Assembly: GCA_021613335.1 (NCBI GenBank) | Contig: JAJTWR010000431.1 | Coordinates: forward strand, 1,984,001-2,048,000 | From: Whitmania pigra | Taxonomy: Eukaryota; Annelida; Clitellata; Hirudinida; Haemopidae | Length of the DNA: 64,000 nt | Reading direction: 5' to 3' | In this document: positions 53,222 to 61,766 of the stretch, piece after piece | How positions within the stretch are numbered: the first letter of the stretch is position 1 | Layout: every line of letters starts with the position of its first letter | Position numbers and translations under genes: made by a program | The notes under the pieces: model-generated | The model's input: the letters and a program-made list of their open reading frames with translations, nothing else | Database searches by the model: none | What the model was told of the DNA's origin: nothing

Positions 53222-54312
53222 AGGCGGGACTCCTTCGTTGGATTGGCGATGAACATGCAGTCGCCGTAACTCGTGAAGCGAAAGCCTCGCTCCACCGCAT
53301 GCGCGTAGGCGGCGAGTATCTCCACGCGGCCGCCAAAGGCGCACACCAACATCAGCAGCGACGATCGTGGGAGGTGGAAATTGGTGAGGAGCGCGTCGAC
53401 CATCCGGAACTTGAACCCCGGGGCGATGAACAGTCGGGTGCTCATGCGCCCCGCTGCGGGCGTTGCCGCCGACGGCTGCGCTGCAGCGAACGATTCGAGG
53501 GTGCGGACGACGGTCGTCCCGATGGCGACGATGCGGCGGCCTTCTGCGCGAGCGGCAGCGAGCCGCGCCGCCGTCGCCGCCGGGAGCTCCGCATCTTCCG
53601 CATGGAGGGTGTTGTCCTCGACGCGGTCGTGGCGAAGCGCGAGGAACGTGCCCGGGCCCACTTCGAGGTTCACGAACAACAGCTCGTGACCGCGGCGCCG
53701 AAGCTCGGCCAGCGTCGCTTCGGTGAAATGGAGCCCAGCGGTGGGCGCGGCCACAGAGCCCGCGCGATCGGCAAAGACTGTTTGGTAGCGGTCGGTATCC
53801 GCTTCGTGAGGATCGCGGCGAATGTATGGAGGAAGGGGGACCCGTCCGGCAGCCCGAACGGCTTCCCCAAGCGATGGGGCCGAGGAGGAGAAGCGCACCG
53901 TGAGTTCGCCGCCGGTGAGCACGTCGGCCACCTCCGCGCGGAGGTCTGGGGCAAAGCGCAGCCACGCGCCGCTGCGCAAAGACTTCGTCGGGCGACCGAT
54001 GCAGCGCCAGAGCGCCCTATCCGGCGCACCTCCGAGGGCCTCGGCGACAGTTCCCGCCGTGGGAGCCACCAAGAGGAGCTCCACCTGGCCTTGGGTAGCT
54101 TCTTTGTGTCCGAGGAGCCGCGCCGGGAAGACCCGGGTGTCGTTGAAGACGAGCACATCACCCGGTTCCAGGAGACTTGGGAAATCTCGGAAATGGTAAT
54201 CCTCGAAGGTCGAACCCCGAACGCAGAGCAGCCGACTGCCATCTCGGGAGGCGAGTGGAGCTTGCGCGATACACTCCTCCGGGAGTTGATAGTCGAAATC
54301 GCTGACGAGCAC
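53218..54312 (-). CDS. queA: S-adenosylmethionine:tRNA ribosyltransferase-isomerase
   Basis: A 364-residue enzyme that adds the cyclopentene-type ring precursor in queuosine synthesis. Motifs include DFDYQLPEECIAQAPL, VFNDTRVFPARLLG, LPPYIRRDPHEADTDRYQTVFA, VAAPTAGLHFT and KFRMVDALLTNFHLPRSSLLMLV. The start is GTG 54312. It lies 9 bp downstream of the GFA-family gene and overlaps the hydrolase gene. Confidence 0.95.
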   Translation of the reverse strand: MLVSDFDYQLPEECIAQAPLASRDGSRLLCVRGSTFEDYHFRDFPSLLEPGDVLVFNDTRVFPARLLGHKEATQGQVELLLVAPTAGTVAEALGGAPDRALWRCIGRPTKSLRSGAWLRFAPDLRAEVADVLTGGELTVRFSSSAPSLGEAVRAAGRVPLPPYIRRDPHEADTDRYQTVFADRAGSVAAPTAGLHFTEATLAELRRRGHELLFVNLEVGPGTFLALRHDRVEDNTLHAEDAELPAATAARLAAARAEGRRIVAIGTTVVRTLESFAAAQPSAATPAAGRMSTRLFIAPGFKFRMVDALLTNFHLPRSSLLMLVCAFGGRVEILAAYAHAVERGFRFTSYGDCMFIANPTKESRL

Positions 54313-54321
54313 AGAGGGATG

Positions 54322-54678
54322 CTAGGCGCTAGCGCCGTCGTACTTCCGTACTTCGAGGCTTCCGAGGTCGAGCCCGTCGAGGCAACGGAGGTTGACAGCA
54401 AAGCTCGGTGCGCCAGTTTTGTCGGTGCCCTCCGAGAAGGACCGGATGCCGCAGGTCTTGCAGAAGTAGTGGTGGAGGCGCTTTTTGCCGAATTGGTAAT
54501 CGCTCAAGGAGTCTTTGCCTTGGCGGAGGGTGAACGAAGAAGCGTTCGCGAAGGCGAGGCTGAACCCGGCTTTCTTGCAGATGGAGCAATTGCATTCGAG
54601 GGCCTTGAACGGCTCCTGGAGGGTTACCTCGTAGCGAACCGCTCCACAGTGACATCCGCCTTGGTACGATTTCGTCAT
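54322..54678 (-). CDS. GFA (glutathione-dependent formaldehyde-activating)-family protein
   Basis: A 118-residue zinc-binding protein with the complete GFA cysteine set: GGCHCGAVRY, ECNCSICKKAG and FCKTCGIRSF. Such proteins bind one or two zinc ions; the formaldehyde-glutathione reaction applies only to some, so a specific activity should not be assumed. It is 9 bp upstream of queA and 51 bp downstream of the short propeller lipoprotein gene. Confidence 0.9.
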   Translation of the reverse strand: MTKSYQGGCHCGAVRYEVTLQEPFKALECNCSICKKAGFSLAFANASSFTLRQGKDSLSDYQFGKKRLHHYFCKTCGIRSFSEGTDKTGAPSFAVNLRCLDGLDLGSLEVRKYDGASA

Positions 54679-54725
54679 GGCCGGGATGGTAACTCCTCCG
54701 CGTGCGAAGATCTAGACCCCCAGGT

Positions 54726-55834
54726 CGCCCTAGCGATGGACCATGAGCGTCCCAACTCCGCCCATCCAAAAGCTAGGACCACCCTTGCCCCATAACCGGT
54801 AGCAATTGGGATACGACCAGTACCGGTCGCCCTGTGGAGGCTTGTTTGGGTAGGGCTGCCAAGTCGGCTGTGACGGCGTGAGCCGCAGCCAGCGATTATC
54901 ATTGCCACACGTCCAGAGGTCGTTGGTCGCAGTCCCCCACAAGCCGATGAGGTAGGCGCCGTCGGGGATGGACTGACGACTCCACGTGCAAGGAACACCG
55001 TGCGACCCAGGAGGTGAACACTTGAGAATCATCCCGACGTAGTTCGAGCCAGACTCGCCAACACCGGCCGCCCAGATGTCGCTCGGGCTGAATCCGTAGA
55101 TTGCATAAATCGAAATCCTAGAACCATCGCCAGCGTTGTGCGGCACTTCGCTCCAGGTGCAGGGCTCGTTGCCACTGGCCGGAGGCCCACAGTGGTAGAA
55201 TTGATTGGGAGAGTCGCCCGCCGCCCAGATGTCGGTGGCACTCGTGCCCCAGATGTCCTGAAAGCGACCAGTCGCACCCGGGACTGAGACCTTGCTCCAC
55301 GTACAAGGAGCACCCTGGCTCGCTGGAGGTCCGCAATGGGCAATGAAGCCATTCGTGCCCGCCGCCCAGATGTCGGTGGAGCTCGTGCCCCAAATGGCGA
55401 GGATGGTCTCGCCACCCGGAAGGTTGGTGGTGAGCTTGCGCCACTGCCGAGACGAGTCGTAATAGTAGAAAGCCGTATCCGTTCCACCTATCCAAATATC
55501 GGTGGGACCGGCCCCCCAGATTGAGGCGAAGTCCTGTCTGGTATCGAGGTCTACGAGCGACACGGAGAGAGTGCCGTTGGGACCCGAGGGTGCGTAGTGC
55601 ACGACTCGGCCTTCGCGCCCTACCGCCCACACATCGGTGTCGGAGAAGCCGTAGACGTCCCAGAGCGGCGAGAATTGGTTGGGGGGCGGATACTGGTAAC
55701 ACCACTCACCGGAGCAGGTGAGCGAGTCGGAGGAGCTGTTCTCCACGATGCGGAAGTCTTGTCCCGTGACGTCGCCCGAAGAGACGGTGAGGTCGCGGCT
55801 CGCTGGGTCGAAGGTCGAGCCCGAAAGCGACGGA
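54726..55834. repeat. 1.1-kb direct repeat, copy 1 (propeller domain of short lipoprotein)
   Basis: Nearly identical to 56372-57480 at an offset of 1646 bp. By eye about 15 of 1109 bases differ, and I saw none in the first ~650 bp (54726-55378). It covers the stop codon, the whole propeller domain and the end of the preceding repeat. This is a segmental duplication or gene-conversion tract. Confidence 0.9.
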
Positions 55835-56349
55835 GTGAGTGTGTAGCTGCCATTGGTGACACCCTGGAAGGAGAACTCTCCGGAGGGGAGGCTCAACACG
55901 GAGGCGTTTTGGGTGCTCGAAGACAGCGTCAAGAGCACCTCGGTGGGCTGGGCACCCTTGATACTCCCGGTGACGGTAGAGGTCGCAACATTCGGGCTGG
56001 CGGTGATGTTCGGGACTTTCACATCGACCGCTCCGACATTCACAACCATCGAAGAGGGCACAAAGGCGTAACCGGTGAGGGACGGGGTAAGGGAGTAGGA
56101 GTCGGAGGCGACGCTATCAAACTGAAACGCCCCGGTTGCATCTGAAGTCGTGGTGTACGAATGGAGTGAGCCGATGAGTTTTACAGTGACGGATGAGGCA
56201 CCAGTAACTGTCCCGTAGACTTTGTGCCTTTGACCAGCATCCTCTGAACCGCTCACCTTCCAGCAGCTCGATACGACAGCCAGAAGTGCTAGAAGTGCAG
56301 CGATGTATGAGAGCCGTGGGCCCTGAATAGAATGGAATTCAAAGTGCAT
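54730..56349 (-). CDS. Lipoprotein: two carboxypeptidase-regulatory-like repeats plus seven-blade propeller
   Basis: A 539-residue protein. The lipobox AVVSSC puts the lipid Cys at 29. Two ~84-residue beta-sandwich repeats follow (about 40-200; SLTPSLTGYAFVPSSM is typical), then a Ser-rich link and a C-terminal domain with seven copies of a WG-x-DIWAAG motif (for example DIWGTSATDIWAAG), probably a seven-bladed propeller with several Cys pairs. The second repeat is a hybrid: its first half matches repeat 2 and its second half repeat 10 of the long paralogue. ATG 56349 follows AAGG. It is probably surface exposed; partner unknown. Confidence 0.8.
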   Translation of the reverse strand: MHFEFHSIQGPRLSYIAALLALLAVVSSCWKVSGSEDAGQRHKVYGTVTGASSVTVKLIGSLHSYTTTSDATGAFQFDSVASDSYSLTPSLTGYAFVPSSMVVNVGAVDVKVPNITASPNVATSTVTGSIKGAQPTEVLLTLSSSTQNASVLSLPSGEFSFQGVTNGSYTLTPSLSGSTFDPASRDLTVSSGDVTGQDFRIVENSSSDSLTCSGEWCYQYPPPNQFSPLWDVYGFSDTDVWAVGREGRVVHYAPSGPNGTLSVSLVDLDTRQDFASIWGAGPTDIWIGGTDTAFYYYDSSRQWRKLTTNLPGGETILAIWGTSSTDIWAAGTNGFIAHCGPPASQGAPCTWSKVSVPGATGRFQDIWGTSATDIWAAGDSPNQFYHCGPPASGNEPCTWSEVPHNAGDGSRISIYAIYGFSPSDIWAAGVGESGSNYVGMILKCSPPGSHGVPCTWSRQSIPDGAYLIGLWGTATNDLWTCGNDNRWLRLTPSQPTWQPYPNKPPQGDRYWSYPNCYRLWGKGGPSFWMGGVGTLMVHR

Positions 56350-56371
56350 GGTAAGCCTTGAAATCAAAAGC

Positions 56372-57480
56372 CGCCCTAGCGATGGACCATGAGCGTCCCA
56401 ACTCCGCCCATCCAAAAGCTAGGACCACCCTTGCCCCATAACCGGTAGCAATTGGGATACGACCAGTACCGGTCGCCCTGTGGAGGCTTGTTTGGGTAGG
56501 GCTGCCAAGTCGGCTGTGACGGCGTGAGCCGCAGCCAGCGATTATCATTGCCACACGTCCAGAGGTCGTTGGTCGCAGTCCCCCACAAGCCGATGAGGTA
56601 GGCGCCGTCGGGGATGGACTGACGACTCCACGTGCAAGGAACACCGTGCGACCCAGGAGGTGAACACTTGAGAATCATCCCGACGTAGTTCGAGCCAGAC
56701 TCGCCAACACCGGCCGCCCAGATGTCGCTCGGGCTGAATCCGTAGATTGCATAAATCGAAATCCTAGAACCATCGCCAGCGTTGTGCGGCACTTCGCTCC
56801 AGGTGCAGGGCTCGTTGCCACTGGCCGGAGGCCCACAGTGGTAGAATTGATTGGGAGAGTCGCCCGCCGCCCAGATGTCGGTGGCACTCGTGCCCCAGAT
56901 GTCCTGAAAGCGACCAGTCGCACCCGGGACTGAGACCTTGCTCCACGTACAAGGAGCACCCTGGCTCGCTGGAGGTCCGCAATGGGCAATGAAGCCATTC
57001 GTGCCCGCCGCCCAGATGTCGGTGGAACTCGTGCCCCAAATGGCGAGGATGGTCTCGCCACCCGGAAGGTTGGTGGAGAGTTTGCGCCACTGCCGAGACG
57101 AGTCGTAATAGTAGAAGGCCGTATCAGTTCCACCTATCCAAATATCGGTCGGACCGGCCCCCCAGATTGAGGCGAAGTCTTGGTATGTATTGAGGTCTAC
57201 GAGCGACACGGAGAGAGTGCCGTTGGGACCCGAGGGTGCGTAGTGCACGACTCGGCCTTCGCGCCCTACCGCCCACACATCGGTGTCGGAGAAGCCGTAG
57301 ACGTCCCAGAGCGGCGAGAATTGGTTGGGGGGCGGATACTGGTAACACCACTCACCGGAGCAGGTGAGCGAGTCGGAGGAGCTGTTCTCCACGATGCGGA
57401 AGTCTTGTCCCGTGACGTCGCCCGAAGAGACGGTGAGGGCGCGGCTTGCTGGGTCGAAGGTTGAGCCCGAAAGCGACGGA
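56372..57480. repeat. 1.1-kb direct repeat, copy 2 (propeller domain of long lipoprotein)
   Basis: Partner of 54726-55834. The left edge falls 4 bp beyond the stop codon, and the right edge lies in the last repeat unit at the sequence for SLSGSTFDPAS. Outside these edges the two genes diverge, apart from their related N-terminal ends. Confidence 0.9.
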
Positions 57481-60047
57481 GCGACGGTGTAATTGCCCGG
57501 CGCAACACCGGTGAAGCGGAAGTTCCCCGAGGAATCGGCAGTGACCGGCGCGTAGCTCCTGTCGCCCGAAAGGCCAATCCGGACGCTCGCTCGTGCGGTG
57601 CCAGAAATAGTCCCGGACACGGCGTAGGTCGCGGTCGTAACTGCGGCCGCGTAGAAGTTTTGTCCGGTGACATCGCCGCTCGTGATGGTGGCCGACAAAC
57701 TCGCAGGATTGAATGTATAGCCGGTGCGTGCCGGGGTCACCGTGTATGTCCCGGCCGGTAGGCCGGAGAATCGATAGTTGCCGTAGCTGTCTGTCGTGAC
57801 CGGTGAGGGGTTGCTGGGGCCGCTGATGGTGATGGAGACATCGGAGACAACAGCTCCCCACACGTACCCGGATAGCGCAAACGTCGTCGCCGCAGGCTTT
57901 GAGGCGTAGAAATACCGACCGCTCAAATCGCTATTGGTGACCTCGACGGTCATACTCGCTGGACTAAAGGTGAAGCCCGGGCGCGAAGGGGTGAGGGTGT
58001 AGGTGCCTGGTGCAATGCCAAAGAAGGTGAAGTTGCCGTTGGTATCCGTGGTGACCGACGGGTAGTTCTTCGGACCCGTGAGCGTCAAGGTGACTCCGGC
58101 TTGGACGTCGCCGTACACGAGCCCAGACACTGTGAAGGATGCGAGCTGTTGCTGGACTTGCGAGAAGTTCACCAAGGTGACGTCGCTGTTCTTCACTTCG
58201 ACGCTCGCACTCGGCGGATTGAAGAGGAACCCGGAGAGCTCTGGGGTGAGCGTGTAGCTACCGGGGCTGACCCCGCTGATGCTGTAGTAGCCGTTGCTAT
58301 CGGTGGTGACCGGCGGATACTGCTTCGTGCCTGAGAGCGTGAGTTTGACCCCGCCTCTGGACACGCCAGAGACTACCCCGGAGACCGTATAGGTGGGGAG
58401 CTGGGACTGGGTCGACGTGAAATTGTTCCCGGGGACGTCGCTGCTCGTGACTTGTACCGTGCTATTCGAGGGCGTGAAGTTGTAACCCGACAGGGTCGGA
58501 GTGAGCGTGTAGTTGCCCGGAGCCACTCCGACGAAGCTGAAATTCCCGTTCGCGTCACTCGTGGCTGATTGGCCGTCGTTCTGTTGTCCCCAGAGGGAGA
58601 GGGTGACCCCGGCCCGCACGGCGCCGGAGATGGCCCCCGATACGGTGTAGGAGGGCGGAGGCAGCTTGGTTGCAGAAAAGTTTTGCCCCAGCACGTCGTT
58701 GGTCGTCACCTCGACGACGGTACTCACAGGAGTGAAGATGAAGCCCGAGAGTGTAGGCGTCAGGGCGTAGCGGCCGGGCAGCACACCGGTGATGCTGAAA
58801 GCGCCATTGATGTCTGTGGAGGACGAGGGATAGCTGCGATCGCCGGTGAGCGTCACCGCGACGTTTGCTTTCACTGCGCCGGAAACTAACCCCGAAACCG
58901 TGTGAGTCGCGTTCTGGGTGAGGGTTGCGTAAAACTTGTTGGAGGTGACATCGGTGTTGGTGACTTCGACGACGCTTTTATCTGGGATGAACGTGTAGCC
59001 CGAGAGCGTAGCCATGAGGGTATACGTGCCTGGGGAGACGCCCTCGATGGTGAAATTGCCGTCGGCGTTGGTGGCGACCGGCCCGTAGTTCTTTGCACCG
59101 TTGAGGGTGATTGCAACCCCGGCTTGCACCGCTCCGTAGACGAGCCCTGAAACTTTGTAGGCCGCGTTCGGATTCTGGGAGGCATAGAAGTTCTGCTTAG
59201 TGACATCGTCGCCAGCGACCTCCACGCTCATGCTGGCCGGATAGAAGGTGAAGCCGGTGAGCGACGGCGTGAGCGTATATCGGCCTGGGACGACGCCGGG
59301 AACGGTGAAATTGCCGAGTGCGTCCGTGATGACCGCCGGGTAGTTCTTCGCGCCGGTCAAGCTCACGCTGACCCCCGCCTTCACACCGCCGGTGATGTTT
59401 CCCGAAACCGAGTGCTGCTCCGGAGAAGCAGCGAAGATGAGGCCCGTGATTTTATCTCCCGGGACATCAAGGGTTATGTACTCCGGCGTGAAGGTGAAGC
59501 CGGAGCGCGAGGGGCGCAGTGTGTAGCGGCCATTGGTGACGCCCTGAAAGGAGAACTCCCCGGAAGCGAGGCTCAACACAGAGGCGTTTTGGGCGCTCGC
59601 CGACAACGTCAAAATCACCTCGGAGACTTGGGCGCCATTGATGCTCCCGGCGACAGTGTAGGTCGCAGAGCTCGTGATGGCGATGATGTTGGGAATTTTC
59701 ATATCGCCCGCTCTGATGATCACGACCATCGAAGAGGGCACAAATGCGTAACCAGTGAGCGACGGAGTGAGGGTGTAGGAGTCGGAGGCTATGTTTTCGA
59801 ACTGAAACGCTCCCGTTTCATCTGAAGTCGTGGTGTACGAATGGAGTGTTCCGATGAGTTTTACTGTGACTGCTGAGGCGCCACTAACTGTCCCTGTGAG
59901 TTTGTGACCTTGACCAGCATCCTCGGAACCCTTCAATTTCCAGCAACCGGACCCGAGCGCTAGAAACGATAAAAGTGTAGCGATGTAGGAGAGCCGTAAG
60001 CTCTGAATAAACTGACATCGAAAGCGTGTCGTAATCCTAGAAACCAA
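56376..60047 (-). CDS. Large lipoprotein: ten carboxypeptidase-regulatory-like repeats plus seven-blade propeller
   Basis: A 1223-residue paralogue of the preceding protein. After a lipobox (LALGSGC, Cys35), ten repeats of ~84 residues form a stalk, each with V-x-G-x-I/V near the start, DxxGNF and GxYTLTPxLSG in the middle. The C-terminal propeller (last ~360 residues) is nearly identical to that of the short paralogue. No ATG is available; TTG 60047 is chosen because AAGGA lies 10 nt upstream, while TTG 60104 is possible. It is likely a long outer-surface display protein; adhesion is a guess. Confidence 0.78.
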   Translation of the reverse strand: MVSRITTRFRCQFIQSLRLSYIATLLSFLALGSGCWKLKGSEDAGQGHKLTGTVSGASAVTVKLIGTLHSYTTTSDETGAFQFENIASDSYTLTPSLTGYAFVPSSMVVIIRAGDMKIPNIIAITSSATYTVAGSINGAQVSEVILTLSASAQNASVLSLASGEFSFQGVTNGRYTLRPSRSGFTFTPEYITLDVPGDKITGLIFAASPEQHSVSGNITGGVKAGVSVSLTGAKNYPAVITDALGNFTVPGVVPGRYTLTPSLTGFTFYPASMSVEVAGDDVTKQNFYASQNPNAAYKVSGLVYGAVQAGVAITLNGAKNYGPVATNADGNFTIEGVSPGTYTLMATLSGYTFIPDKSVVEVTNTDVTSNKFYATLTQNATHTVSGLVSGAVKANVAVTLTGDRSYPSSSTDINGAFSITGVLPGRYALTPTLSGFIFTPVSTVVEVTTNDVLGQNFSATKLPPPSYTVSGAISGAVRAGVTLSLWGQQNDGQSATSDANGNFSFVGVAPGNYTLTPTLSGYNFTPSNSTVQVTSSDVPGNNFTSTQSQLPTYTVSGVVSGVSRGGVKLTLSGTKQYPPVTTDSNGYYSISGVSPGSYTLTPELSGFLFNPPSASVEVKNSDVTLVNFSQVQQQLASFTVSGLVYGDVQAGVTLTLTGPKNYPSVTTDTNGNFTFFGIAPGTYTLTPSRPGFTFSPASMTVEVTNSDLSGRYFYASKPAATTFALSGYVWGAVVSDVSITISGPSNPSPVTTDSYGNYRFSGLPAGTYTVTPARTGYTFNPASLSATITSGDVTGQNFYAAAVTTATYAVSGTISGTARASVRIGLSGDRSYAPVTADSSGNFRFTGVAPGNYTVAPSLSGSTFDPASRALTVSSGDVTGQDFRIVENSSSDSLTCSGEWCYQYPPPNQFSPLWDVYGFSDTDVWAVGREGRVVHYAPSGPNGTLSVSLVDLNTYQDFASIWGAGPTDIWIGGTDTAFYYYDSSRQWRKLSTNLPGGETILAIWGTSSTDIWAAGTNGFIAHCGPPASQGAPCTWSKVSVPGATGRFQDIWGTSATDIWAAGDSPNQFYHCGPPASGNEPCTWSEVPHNAGDGSRISIYAIYGFSPSDIWAAGVGESGSNYVGMILKCSPPGSHGVPCTWSRQSIPDGAYLIGLWGTATNDLWTCGNDNRWLRLTPSQPTWQPYPNKPPQGDRYWSYPNCYRLWGKGGPSFWMGGVGTLMVHR

Positions 60048-60168
60048 AGAAATAATTTCCTTAGGCAGGTGTGGTCGCCCTACTTTGAAAGCGATTGTGA
60101 CCAACTCTAATTTGTACTTTCTGTATCAAACTTAACGAGAGGTCCTTGCATTTCAAGACTAATCCCCT

Positions 60169-60316
60169 CACTTCAATCCAACTGAAGTGTGACGGAGTTC
60201 TGTCGCTACCTCCAGAGGCGACAGACCCTTACATCGACACTTTTGGTACAGCAAGAATGGATTCAATGGTAAGGGAATGACCGAGTGATATTGTAATTTT
60301 ACATGGCTTTATGTAA
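60169..60316. promoter_or_regulatory. Divergent regulatory region with three perfect inverted repeats
   Basis: Between the divergent long lipoprotein and NHL lipoprotein genes. Perfect repeats: CACTTCA-N7-TGAAGTG (60169-60189), CTGTCGC-N11-GCGACAG (60200-60224), and TTACAT-N6-ATGTAA (60299-60316), the last 12 bp before ATG 60329. The region is AT-richer than average. The repeats may be operators or leader stems; no regulator is adjacent. Confidence 0.4.
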
Positions 60317-60328
60317 GCTGGGCATCCG

Positions 60329-61741
60329 ATGAAACACCTCCTGTTATTAGCGATTCCCCTCCTCGCTTTGGGGTGCAGCAATTTAAACGGATTGCCCGAT
60401 GCGTCGGACAGCGGCGGTCAAGGTAATGGAAACGGCGACGGCAACAGCAACGGCGGTGGCGGCGGTGGTGGCGGCGGGGGCAACGGCGATGGCGGTTTGG
60501 GTGACGGTGGAGGAAGTGGCCCGATTTACCAAGACTACAGGGCGACAGTTGTCGCTGGGAAACCGGGGGACATCCAGAGCGTCGACGGCACCGGCAGCGA
60601 GGTTCGACTCTTCTACCCTCGCCACATCACCAAGGGCCCCGATGGCATTTTCTACCTGACCGAGCAGCAGCGGGATCCGCTGAACAGCGAAGCCACAGTG
60701 CGGAAGACCCCAAATGGTGGGTATCCAGACGGCTATTATCCTGGCGCCATACGTCAACTCACACCGAGTGGCACCGCGACTTTTTACCTAGGAAAGCTGT
60801 CAGACTTCCGCGCCGTGTCCGCAAATCCTCCCAATCGACGACAAAACATCGATTTGCGAGGGGTCGATACGCTCTCCTTCTCCCCCCAGGGTTACCTTGT
60901 CTTCAGTCCGTATGTGGGTGTGAGCGGTGTCGGCCCATGTCTGATATATCAATATATGCCCAGCACCGATGAATTTGTATACTTATTTGCCTCTGACGTC
61001 AACGCCCAGGTGCCATCGACAGTCCCGCGGGATGGCGATGGCTGTGGTACTGCGACCCTTACGAGTACGAAATTTCGTGGATTTCGGGCGAGCGCTTTTG
61101 CTTTCGATGCGGGAACCGAGGATCTCTTCATCGCAGAAGCCGATTATTCCACGGTCGAGCGGGTGTACCTGTCTTCGAGAGCCTACCCAAGGCCAACTCC
61201 CGGCTGGGGAGCGAACCTTTGGGCGGGAGTCTTTGAAGACCGGCGCATTGTCGACGGAACTGGCAACCTCTCCAGCACCAGCAATCCCAATGATTACAGC
61301 GGCACTGCGAGGTTTGGATCGCTCGGCCCCATAGCGTTCGGCCCCGATGGCACGCTCTACATTGCCGAGACCGAAGGGCATGTTATCCGAAAAATAAACC
61401 CGGGCGGAATCGTCTCGACAGTTGCCGGGGTCGTTGGTCAACCGGGGCACATCGATGGCATGGGCTTCGAAGCTCGTTTCAACTTCCCGCGGGGCATAGC
61501 TGTCGACAGCAAAAACTTCATCTACGTCGCGGACTGGGGCAACCGTGCCGTCCGCAGCATTTCGCCCTCCGGAGTGGTGCGAACCCTCGCCGGGAAAAGG
61601 GAAAACGTCGGCACCATCGATGGCGTCGGCGAGACAGCCGGTTTCCGTAACCCCTGGGGCATCTACGTCGATGCTGACGACGCGCTCTACGTGACCGACC
61701 CGTCGGAGGGCGTCGTCCGAAAACTCGTGCCTGCGTTTTAG
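60329..61741 (+). CDS. NHL-repeat lipoprotein
   Basis: A 470-residue lipoprotein. The lipobox LLALGC gives Cys16. Residues 23-64 are a Gly/Asn/Asp-rich low-complexity linker. The rest is a beta-propeller with at least three clear NHL repeats near the C-terminus (FGPDGTLYIAETEGHVIRKI, GIAVDSKNFIYVADWGNRAV, GIYVDADDALYVTDPSEGVV). NHL propellers mediate protein or glycan contacts; no ligand can be named. It is divergent from the long propeller lipoprotein and shares its 'lipid anchor, linker, propeller' design. Confidence 0.87.
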   Translation: MKHLLLLAIPLLALGCSNLNGLPDASDSGGQGNGNGDGNSNGGGGGGGGGGNGDGGLGDGGGSGPIYQDYRATVVAGKPGDIQSVDGTGSEVRLFYPRHITKGPDGIFYLTEQQRDPLNSEATVRKTPNGGYPDGYYPGAIRQLTPSGTATFYLGKLSDFRAVSANPPNRRQNIDLRGVDTLSFSPQGYLVFSPYVGVSGVGPCLIYQYMPSTDEFVYLFASDVNAQVPSTVPRDGDGCGTATLTSTKFRGFRASAFAFDAGTEDLFIAEADYSTVERVYLSSRAYPRPTPGWGANLWAGVFEDRRIVDGTGNLSSTSNPNDYSGTARFGSLGPIAFGPDGTLYIAETEGHVIRKINPGGIVSTVAGVVGQPGHIDGMGFEARFNFPRGIAVDSKNFIYVADWGNRAVRSISPSGVVRTLAGKRENVGTIDGVGETAGFRNPWGIYVDADDALYVTDPSEGVVRKLVPAF

Positions 61742-61766
61742 TGACTTGGGCTTCCGCGCCGAAGGG

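Noticed and set aside
53299..54795. 498-codon open frame on the + strand
   Set aside because: Antisense to queA and the GFA gene; no ribosome site or motifs.
57480..60000. Tandem ~250-bp units as a possible satellite or CRISPR-like array
   Set aside because: They are in-frame coding repeats of ~84 residues with diverged sequence, not short identical repeats with spacers.
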